Shown here piece by piece: positions 43,135-50,049 of a stretch of 64,000 bases of DNA. Position 1 is the first letter of the stretch; each line of letters opens with the position of its first letter. Made by a program: the position numbers and the translations under genes. The DNA comes from an uncultured Lachnospiraceae bacterium (GTDB lineage Bacteria; Bacillota; Clostridia; Lachnospirales; Lachnospiraceae), in assembly GCA_910578345.1 (NCBI GenBank), contig CAJTRA010000008.1, forward strand, positions 1 to 64,000, in the 5' to 3' direction. Under the pieces are notes generated by a model that saw only the letters and a list, made by a program, of their open reading frames with translations, made no database searches and had not been told where the DNA came from.

Positions 43135-44497
43135 GAATACAGTATGGATGACTTACAGCGAATATCTTCCGATCGAATTGAGACAGTCGGCGGAAGAGGG
43201 GAAAGAGGTTGAGAAATATCGCGCGCGCGTGGAACAGATCACAGGGATGACAGACGACAGGGAGACTTTCGCCATAAGAGAGAAACTGGCGTGGAATCTG
43301 CTGGAGGAAATAGAAGGAGAGCCAGTGAAAGCGGAGTATCCTTACAAAGAACCCGACAAGCTGGATGAGATCAGACAGCTTTTGACGGGAGACAGCGATA
43401 AAAGGTATCCGGTAGGCCGGGAGAGGATCAAGGATAAGGTGCTGGGAGCCTGGACGGGACGCTGCATTGGATGTCTTCTGGGGCAGCCCATTGAGGGATG
43501 GAAGCGGGAGAGGATCGTCGGATTTTTGAAAGATACGGACAACTATCCGGTCAACCGGTTTCTGTCCTCTGCGGTCGATCAAAAGATCAGGGAGCGTTAT
43601 CAGGTAAGTGATAACGGAGAGAACGCCTTTTGCGATACGGTGACGCACTGGATCAATAACATTACGGATCTGCCGGAAGACGACGATACGAATTACACGG
43701 TTATCGGGCTGAAGGTTTTGGAGAATCATGGAAGAGCGTTTGACAGCGAGCAGATGGCGCAGATGTGGATCACAAGTCTTCCGATGGGGCATGTTTCCAC
43801 GTCGGAAAGAGTCGCCTACAGAAATATCGGCAATCTGATCGACGCGCCGAAGTGCGGATGGTGGAAAAATCCGTACAGAGAGTGGATCGGCGCACAGATC
43901 CGGGCGGATATTTTCGGCTATGTCTGTCCGGGAAATCCGAAAGAAGCGGCCGGGATGGCCTGGAGAGACGGCCGTATCTCCCATGTAAAGAATGGAATTT
44001 ACGGGGAAATGTATATTGCTGCAATGCTGGCGGCGGCGTATGAGGAGCATGATCTGGTGCGTCTTGTGGAAACCGCGCTTGGTCAGATACCATATACGTC
44101 CAGATTATATGAAGAGATCAAACGGGTCCTGGCGGACTATCAAGCCGGCGTGGATTGTGAGAGAGCGATAGAGATGCTGCATGAGAAATTCAAAGAGGAG
44201 GACAGCCATGACTGGTGTCATACCATCACCAATGCCGCCGCGGTTACGATCGCCGTTCTCTATGGGGAGGGAGATTTCACGAAAGCGTTGGGGATTGCGA
44301 TAGAATGCGGCTACGATACGGACTGTAACGGGGCGACGGTCGGTTCTGTCATGGGGTTGCTTTCCGGTGCCCAGGGAATTCCCCGGAATTGGAAGAGGGG
44401 CCTGACGGGAATGTTAAGAACGGGTGTCTCAGGGTTTCACCAGGTGAGCATAGACGAACTGACAGAGAGAACCTGTCGGTTGATCGAACAGGAATAG
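43127..44497 (+). CDS. ADP-ribosylglycohydrolase-fold enzyme
   Basis: A 456-residue protein whose part from about residue 105 has the DraG/ADP-ribosylglycohydrolase pattern: KVLGAWTGRCIGCLLGQPIEG, the metal-binding DDDTNY (about 186-191), and the C-terminal YDTDCNGATVGSVMGLLSG (about 388-406). The ~100-residue N-terminal extension is unknown. DraG enzymes remove ADP-ribose from arginine, but in a sugar operon a hydrolase of N- or O-linked ribosyl-type compounds is as likely. It overlaps the previous gene by eight bases and is followed by the epimerase, so the three are one unit. Confidence 0.8.
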   Translation: MIENTVWMTYSEYLPIELRQSAEEGKEVEKYRARVEQITGMTDDRETFAIREKLAWNLLEEIEGEPVKAEYPYKEPDKLDEIRQLLTGDSDKRYPVGRERIKDKVLGAWTGRCIGCLLGQPIEGWKRERIVGFLKDTDNYPVNRFLSSAVDQKIRERYQVSDNGENAFCDTVTHWINNITDLPEDDDTNYTVIGLKVLENHGRAFDSEQMAQMWITSLPMGHVSTSERVAYRNIGNLIDAPKCGWWKNPYREWIGAQIRADIFGYVCPGNPKEAAGMAWRDGRISHVKNGIYGEMYIAAMLAAAYEEHDLVRLVETALGQIPYTSRLYEEIKRVLADYQAGVDCERAIEMLHEKFKEEDSHDWCHTITNAAAVTIAVLYGEGDFTKALGIAIECGYDTDCNGATVGSVMGLLSGAQGIPRNWKRGLTGMLRTGVSGFHQVSIDELTERTCRLIEQE

Positions 44498-44508
44498 GAG
44501 GCGGGAAG

Positions 44509-45381
44509 ATGCAGCATGGAATCTATTATGCATACTGGGAGAAAGAATGGCGCGCGGATTACCGGTATTATGTAGAGAAAGCGGCGAGACTGGGGTTTGA
44601 CGTTTTGGAGATTGCGGCGGGACCTCTGCCGGATTATACAGGGGAGCAGATCTGTGAACTGCGTAACTGCGCCAGGGAAAACAGGATACGTCTGACCGCA
44701 GGATATGGGCCGGCGCCGGAGTTTAATATTGCCTCGGCGGACCCGGCCGTCAGGAAAGGTGCGCTGGAGTTTTATCAAAGGCTCTTTGATGTCATGGGAC
44801 AGTTGGAAATTACCCTGATCGGCGGAGGAATCTACTCTTATTGGCCGGTGGATTATACAAAACCGATCAATAAGAAGGAAGATTGGAAGCGGAGCGTTGA
44901 GGGGATACGGAAACTGGCGGATCTTGCAGCCGGCTATTCTATTTGCCTGTGCCTGGAGGTGCTGAACCGTTTCGAGGGGTACTTGCTGAATACCGCAAAA
45001 GAAGGGGCAGCCTTTGTAAAGGAGACAGGAAAAGAGAACGTGAAAGTGATGCTGGATACGTTTCATATGAATATCGAAGAGCGGGATATCGGCGGTGCGA
45101 TCCGGACGGCAGGCTCCTTGCTTGGTCATTTTCATACGGGAGAATGTAACCGCATGGTGCCAGGCCAGGGAAGGATGCCGTGGAAAGAGATCCATGACGC
45201 CCTGCGGGAGATTCAGTATGACCAGGCTGTTGTGATGGAGCCTTTCGTGCAGCAGGGCGGGACAGTAGGGTCGGATATTAAAGTGTGGCGGGAAGTCATA
45301 CCCGAATGCAGCGAAAAGCGGTTGGACGACGATGCCGCGGAGGGCGTGAGGTTCCAGAGACGGACACTGGAATGGAAATAA
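44509..45381 (+). CDS. D-psicose/D-tagatose 3-epimerase family enzyme
   Basis: A 290-residue TIM-barrel isomerase. The four metal-binding residues fall at E150 (CLEVLNRFEG), D183 (MLDTFHMN), H209 (GHFHTGE) and E244 (VMEPF), the same numbers as known for the Agrobacterium D-psicose 3-epimerase, so family membership is firm. It interconverts ketohexoses or related ketoses at C3; the exact sugar is not known. The start at 44509 follows AGGAGG; an open frame to 44389 lies within the previous gene. It is the last gene of the third sugar operon. Confidence 0.88.
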   Translation: MQHGIYYAYWEKEWRADYRYYVEKAARLGFDVLEIAAGPLPDYTGEQICELRNCARENRIRLTAGYGPAPEFNIASADPAVRKGALEFYQRLFDVMGQLEITLIGGGIYSYWPVDYTKPINKKEDWKRSVEGIRKLADLAAGYSICLCLEVLNRFEGYLLNTAKEGAAFVKETGKENVKVMLDTFHMNIEERDIGGAIRTAGSLLGHFHTGECNRMVPGQGRMPWKEIHDALREIQYDQAVVMEPFVQQGGTVGSDIKVWREVIPECSEKRLDDDAAEGVRFQRRTLEWK

Positions 45382-45412
45382 AATCCTCTTCGATAGAATC
45401 ACGTCAACGAGA

Positions 45413-45483
45413 TTTTACTCGGACGCAACCGACTCGGATGCGTCCGAGTAAAAATTGACTTTAGTCTTTTCATGTGTTATATT
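45413..45483 (+). promoter_or_regulatory. Palindromic operator abutting a promoter
   Basis: TTTTACTCGGACGCA (45413-45427) and TGCGTCCGAGTAAAA (45439-45453) form a perfect 15-base inverted repeat. One base later begins TTGACT (45455-45460), then 17 bases to TATATT (45478-45483), a good vegetative promoter. The transcript would begin near 45490. No T-run follows the repeat on either strand, so it is more likely an operator than a terminator. Confidence 0.65.
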
Positions 45484-45520
45484 AATTGCCATGAAGCAGG
45501 ATTTGAAGAGAGGATTGAAA

Positions 45521-46900
45521 ATGAAGTTTCTTGGCAGAACAGAGCAGAGGAAAAAACTGCATCGTATGTTGGAGAGAGAGCGCCAGACAGTATCTTTGAT
45601 CTATGGGCGCAGGCGTGTCGGAAAGAGTGAATTGATCAAGCAGGTGTTACGGGAATCGAATATTCAAAGTATTTATTATGAGTGCAAACAGACGACAGAG
45701 CTGAACAATGTGGATAGTCTGGCAGTGTTGATCGCGGAGAAATTTGGTCTGCCGAAACCGGCTTTTGAAAATATGGAAGAAGTTTTGGATTTCCTGTTCC
45801 AAAAGTCGTGCCAAGACAGCCTGATCTTCGTTCTGGATGAGTATTCCTATTTGCGGGACTGTGTAAGAGGAATGGACAGCATTCTTCAGTCTTTGATCGA
45901 TCGGTACAATGACCGTTCCAGGATCAGGCTTGTTTTATGCGGCTCCTTTGTGGATACAATGCAGTCGCTTCTTTTTGTTGAAAATCCGCTGTATGGGCGC
46001 GTGGACTTGACGATCGATCTGAAACCGATGGACTATTTTGAATCAGCTCTGTTTTATCCTTCCTTTTCCGATGAGGATAAAGTCAGATTATACAGTGTGT
46101 TTGGCGGCATTCCATATTTTAACAAACTGATCGACCCGGCGCTCACGGTAAGAGAGAATATAACGGAACTCATTGCCTCTCCCGGAGCACGGCTGGAAAA
46201 TGAGGTGTCCATGTATCTGAGATCGGAGATATCCAGACTCATCAATGCCAATGAAGTCTTTGATGCATTGGCACGCGGCTTCTCAAAGTACAGCGATATC
46301 CTTTCACAGTCCCATGTGTCCAGCGGGCCTGCCATGGTCGATGTTCTGGATAAACTGATCCGCATGGAGATGGTGGAGAAACAGGCGCCGATCAACGATG
46401 AAAACAATCGGAAAAAAGTGAGCTATCGAATTTTTGACAATTTATCTCTGTTTTATTACCGCTATATTTTCCGCTATCTGTCGCAGATGAATGTCATGAA
46501 TCCGGAAGATTTCTATGACCGTTATATTAGAGATGATTTTGAGACGCAGTATGTGCCTCATGTTTTTGAGGTGATGTGCAGACAGTATTTGATCCGTTTA
46601 AACAGAGAAGGATTATTGGAGGAACCTTTTGAAAAGATCGGTAAATACTATTATGACGATCCGGTTCGGAAAAGAAACGGTGAATTCGATATTGTGACTA
46701 AGGATGCGAAAGGATATATCTTCTATGAGGCAAAGTTTCGCAAAGAACCCGTGTCGGCAGAGATGATCCGCACTGAGATCCTGCAGGTGGAAGAGACAGG
46801 ACTTTCTTGTTATCAATATGGTTTCTTCAGCAGAGCAGGGTTTACGGCAAAGCAGGAGAAGAATCTGAAACTGATCACACTGGAAAAGATGTATCGGTGA
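45521..46900 (+). CDS. Archaeal-type ATPase with DUF234-like nuclease domain
   Basis: A 459-residue protein. The N-terminal P-loop ATPase (opening MKFLGRTEQRKKLHRML, Walker A YGRRRVGKSEL near 29-39, Walker B SLIFVLDEYSYL near 106) belongs to the PF01637 class; the C-terminal part (RKRNGEFDIVTKDAKGYIFYEAKFR) has the D-x(n)-E-x-K pattern of PD-(D/E)XK nucleases, as in DUF234-bearing relatives. The role of the family is unclear. The start at 45521 is chosen because the promoter lies at 45455-45483; in-frame ATG at 45491 would be at the very transcript start. It stands alone. Confidence 0.75.
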   Translation: MKFLGRTEQRKKLHRMLERERQTVSLIYGRRRVGKSELIKQVLRESNIQSIYYECKQTTELNNVDSLAVLIAEKFGLPKPAFENMEEVLDFLFQKSCQDSLIFVLDEYSYLRDCVRGMDSILQSLIDRYNDRSRIRLVLCGSFVDTMQSLLFVENPLYGRVDLTIDLKPMDYFESALFYPSFSDEDKVRLYSVFGGIPYFNKLIDPALTVRENITELIASPGARLENEVSMYLRSEISRLINANEVFDALARGFSKYSDILSQSHVSSGPAMVDVLDKLIRMEMVEKQAPINDENNRKKVSYRIFDNLSLFYYRYIFRYLSQMNVMNPEDFYDRYIRDDFETQYVPHVFEVMCRQYLIRLNREGLLEEPFEKIGKYYYDDPVRKRNGEFDIVTKDAKGYIFYEAKFRKEPVSAEMIRTEILQVEETGLSCYQYGFFSRAGFTAKQEKNLKLITLEKMYR

Positions 46901-46936
46901 AATTGCCAGGGAGTTCATGTCTTTTAAAACATGCAG

Positions 46937-46977
46937 TTTTCAGGAGCCTGACGGAATATCCGATGGGCTCCTGAAAA
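46937..46977. repeat. Inverted repeat between convergent genes
   Basis: TTTTCAGGAGCC (46937-46948) pairs with GGCTCCTGAAAA (46966-46977), with CGGA/TCCG inside. It lies where an ATPase gene and a MATE gene converge. T-runs are on the wrong side for an ordinary terminator, though a two-way transcription stop remains the simplest reading. Confidence 0.5.
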
Positions 46978-46983
46978 AAGCTT

Positions 46984-48315
46984 TTACGACCAGTATCCCT
47001 TCTTGTAGAAAAGAAGCGACAGCGCCGTCCCCAGGCACCATCCGATGGGCCAGGAAAGCCAGATGCCGGTTTCGGAGTGCAGGCCGGCGGAGAGCGCGAA
47101 AGCAAGCGCCACCCGTAGGATCAGGTCAGTAAAGGTGGCGGCCATAAACTGTTTCATGGCGCCTGCGCCCCGCAGCACACCGTCGGAGATCAGCTTGGCG
47201 GCAATCAGGAAATAGAAAGGGGATACGATCCGGAGAAACTGCTGTCCGGTCTGCAGAGCCTTGACGGAAGACTGATCCATAAAGAGAAGGAGCAGATATC
47301 TGCCAAAACACAGGTAGAGCAGGCAGAGCGGGATACAGAGGGTCCACACCAGTTTCAGACCGGCGCGGAAACCTTCCCTGACACGGGGATAGGTTCTCGC
47401 GCCGATATTTTGGGCGGAGAAGTTGGACATGCCGTTGCCGATGGTGGTAAACGAGGTGATGACCAGATTGTTCAGTTTGATGGCCGCGGAATATCCCGCG
47501 GCTACGCTGACGCCGAAACCGTTGATGCACCCCTGTACCAGGATATTGCCGACAGAGATAAAGGACTGCTGTAGGACGCTGGGAATGGCGATCGTCAGTA
47601 TCTTACAGAGCAGATCCCAGGAAAAGACGGCAGGTTTCTCAGTTCCAGAAGGTAGTTCGATGTTTGAGAGCCTTTTTAAAATGAGCAGGACAGAGCAGAT
47701 ACAGCTAACACCCTGACAGAGAAAGGTCGCCCATGCCACGCCTGCGACGCCCATCTGAAAGGAGATGACAAAGAGAAGATCCACGGCGATATTGGCAGTG
47801 GATGAGAAAGCAAGGAAGAAGAACGGCGTCTTCGAATCTCCCAGAGCAGAGAAGATCCCGGTGGCGATATTATAGAAGAATAGAAAGGGCAGCCCCAGGA
47901 TGTAGATATCCAGATAGAGGGCGGAATCCGCCATGATTTCTTCCTGTGTCCTCATCAGCCGCAGCAGCACATCGCAGGACAAGAATCCGGCAAGCATCAA
48001 TCCTGCGCAGAGTACAGCGCTGGCGATCAGGGTGGTGTAGACGGAAGTTTTCATCCGCACATAGTCTTTTGCGCCGAATAATTGGGAGACGATAACGGAA
48101 CATCCCATATTGCAGCCGAAGGCAAAGGCGATGAAGATGAGCGTGATATTGTAGCTGTTGCCGACGGCGGCCAATGCATTTTCTCCGATGAATTTTCCGG
48201 CCACAAGGGAGTCGGCTATATTGTATAACTGTTGGAAGATGATGCTTCCGAACATGGGAAGGCAGAAAGCCCAGAGAACCTTCTGCGGATTGCCTTTCGT
48301 CAGATCTTTGTTCAT
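46984..48315 (-). CDS. MATE-family efflux transporter
   Basis: A 443-residue membrane antiporter with about 12 helices and the opening PMFGSIIFQQLYNIADSLVA, typical of Firmicute MATE pumps. It is divergent from the LysR-type gene at 48600, which probably controls it. It is distinct from the MATE protein at 17495. The start follows AAGGAATC on the minus strand (weak ribosome site). Confidence 0.87.
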   Translation of the reverse strand: MNKDLTKGNPQKVLWAFCLPMFGSIIFQQLYNIADSLVAGKFIGENALAAVGNSYNITLIFIAFAFGCNMGCSVIVSQLFGAKDYVRMKTSVYTTLIASAVLCAGLMLAGFLSCDVLLRLMRTQEEIMADSALYLDIYILGLPFLFFYNIATGIFSALGDSKTPFFFLAFSSTANIAVDLLFVISFQMGVAGVAWATFLCQGVSCICSVLLILKRLSNIELPSGTEKPAVFSWDLLCKILTIAIPSVLQQSFISVGNILVQGCINGFGVSVAAGYSAAIKLNNLVITSFTTIGNGMSNFSAQNIGARTYPRVREGFRAGLKLVWTLCIPLCLLYLCFGRYLLLLFMDQSSVKALQTGQQFLRIVSPFYFLIAAKLISDGVLRGAGAMKQFMAATFTDLILRVALAFALSAGLHSETGIWLSWPIGWCLGTALSLLFYKKGYWS

Positions 48316-48446
48316 AGTCAGATTCCTTTCTCTTGCTGTTACAGACAGTTTGATGAACTTTTGGATTCAATGCAGCGATTTGCTTTTTCGAGGTAACAGG
48401 AAGCCGGAGGCTGAACTGTTGCTTTTCGAGTTCTCACAGTAAAGCA

Positions 48447-48479
48447 AGACTGTACATTCTTACGGTTCAGTATTATAAT
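48447..48479 (+). promoter_or_regulatory. Putative promoter for the LysR-type gene
   Basis: TGTACA, 17 bases, and TATAAT (48474-48479) inside the palindrome TATTATAATA. The whole 48316-48599 region between the divergent genes is AT-rich and probably holds the operators of both. Confidence 0.4.
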
Positions 48480-48599
48480 ACCACCAAAGAAATATTAAAA
48501 ATATATTGATTATATATTACACATATGAAAATTATATGAAATATGCTGCGGTCTATGGGAAATGTCAAGCAGTCTTTTCAGAATGGGACAAAGAGTATT

Positions 48600-49496
48600 A
48601 TGGATATCAATTTTGAATACTACAAGATCTTCTATTATGTGGCAAAATATAAGAACATCACCAGAGCTGCCGCCGCCCTGGGAAGCAATCAGCCGAATGT
48701 GACCAGGGTCATGAAGCTTTTGGAAGAGGGATTGCATTGTAAGCTGCTGGTACGGGAAGCAAGAGGTGTTATGTTAACTGAGGAAGGAGAGAAGCTGTAT
48801 GCCCATGTGGAGATCGCTTTTCATCAACTGCTAAAGGCGCAGGAAGAGATTGGATTCCAGATGCTCGACGGCACGGGGACGGTGGAGATTGGTGCGACAG
48901 AGACGGCGCTGCATCTTTTTCTTCTGGATGTGCTGCGGACATTTAAGGAAGCATATCCGAAGGTCAGGATCAAGATCCACAACCACACGACACCGGAGAT
49001 CCTGCGAAGCCTCGCTTATGGGAAGCTGGATCTGGCAGTGATCACGACGCCCTTTGAGGCATCCGGGCAGTTAGTAAATAAGAGATTGACCGGGTTTCGG
49101 GAGATATTAGTGGGCGGTGGGCAGTACGAGAAAGCAGGAAGCGTACCGTGGGATCTGCAGGATCTGACGGAGTACCCATGGGTGGGAATCGGCGCCGGCA
49201 CAGCGACTTGCGAGCTGTATCGGGAATACTTTTTCAGGCAGAATGTGAACATAGAGCCGGACACGGAAGTGGCGACTTCGGATCTTTTGATTCCGCTGAT
49301 CCGGGCAGGGATGGGAATTGGTTTCGTGCCGGAGCGGATGGCACAGCCTTATTTGGAGGAGGGGGAGTTAGTGCAGATCCCGCTTACCTGTGAACTGCCG
49401 AAACGGGAGATCGGGCTGGTCTATGACAGCGGCAGAGGGAAGAGCGCGGCGGCGGAAGGATTGCGGAAATACTTGCTGGATCAATCTGAAAAATAG
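48600..49496 (+). CDS. LysR-family transcriptional regulator
   Basis: A 298-residue regulator: N-terminal winged HTH (YYVAKYKNITRAAAALGSNQ with PNVTRVMKLLE, residues 6-40) and a periplasmic-binding-like effector domain (about 90-295; GTVEIGATETALHLFLLDVL). ATG 48600 fits the usual LysR start a few residues before the HTH; an ATG at 48543 would add 19 residues and neither has a strong ribosome site. It is divergent from the MATE gene, the classic layout for LysR control of a neighbour. Confidence 0.85.
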   Translation: MDINFEYYKIFYYVAKYKNITRAAAALGSNQPNVTRVMKLLEEGLHCKLLVREARGVMLTEEGEKLYAHVEIAFHQLLKAQEEIGFQMLDGTGTVEIGATETALHLFLLDVLRTFKEAYPKVRIKIHNHTTPEILRSLAYGKLDLAVITTPFEASGQLVNKRLTGFREILVGGGQYEKAGSVPWDLQDLTEYPWVGIGAGTATCELYREYFFRQNVNIEPDTEVATSDLLIPLIRAGMGIGFVPERMAQPYLEEGELVQIPLTCELPKREIGLVYDSGRGKSAAAEGLRKYLLDQSEK

Positions 49497-49543
49497 AAAA
49501 ATCATTTCGAAATGACTTATGCAGTTAAAATGCGGCCAGGTAC

Positions 49544-49573
49544 TTGACAACAAAACACAGTCTGTTTTATAGT
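49544..49573 (+). promoter_or_regulatory. Promoter of the valS T-box transcript
   Basis: TTGACA (49544-49549), 18 bases, TATAGT (49568-49573). Transcription should start near 49580, just before the T-box. Confidence 0.75.
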
Positions 49574-49589
49574 AATTTTCAGAACCTAC

Positions 49590-49945
49590 AAATTAATAGG
49601 AATACCTTACAGGTGATGACGAAGAGGAGTACACTTTTGACCGCCGCCAGAGAGAGCAGCCGCAGGCTGGAAGGCTGCTTCGGAGAGGAATTGTGGAAGG
49701 TAGCTTCGGAACCGGAATGTTGAACGAAAGATGTCTGTCGTTATATAGCAGACGGCTTAGTAGATGTTCCCGTCCGATCCCCGTTATCGGATCAGATTTA
49801 GACAGATATTTTATCGTAAACGATATAGCAATTTTTTTCATCGTTCACGATAGCTATCTTGAGAATCGGTAAGTGAGAAACTAAGGTGGTACCGCGTATG
49901 ATGCGCCCTTTGCTGTGACAGGATCAGCAGAGGGTTTTTTTCGTT
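49590..49945 (+). ncRNA. T-box leader of valS with terminator
   Basis: The leader shows Stem I features (GAAGAGGAGTACAC near 49619, AGAGAGCAGCCGCAGGCTGG near 49651), the conserved antiterminator box AAGGTGGTACCGCG (49883-49896), and the terminator CCCTTTGCTG/CAGCAGAGGG with TTTTTTT (49906-49941). Uncharged tRNA-Val would bind the box and allow valS transcription. GTA at 49700-49702 is a possible valine specifier codon, but I did not fold the stem to confirm. The leader explains the absence of genes in 49497-50049. Confidence 0.9.
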
Positions 49946-50049
49946 TCCCGAAAATTGTGCTGTACCTGCCGGCGGATGCAAGTAACGCAGAACCAAGCAG
50001 ACTAAGAACGATCAAGAACAAAGAAACAGATCATACAGGAGGACACAAC

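Noticed and set aside
45413..45453. Inverted repeat read as the terminator of the third sugar operon
   Set aside because: No T-run follows on either strand and it abuts a good promoter; an operator fits better, though a stop role is not excluded.
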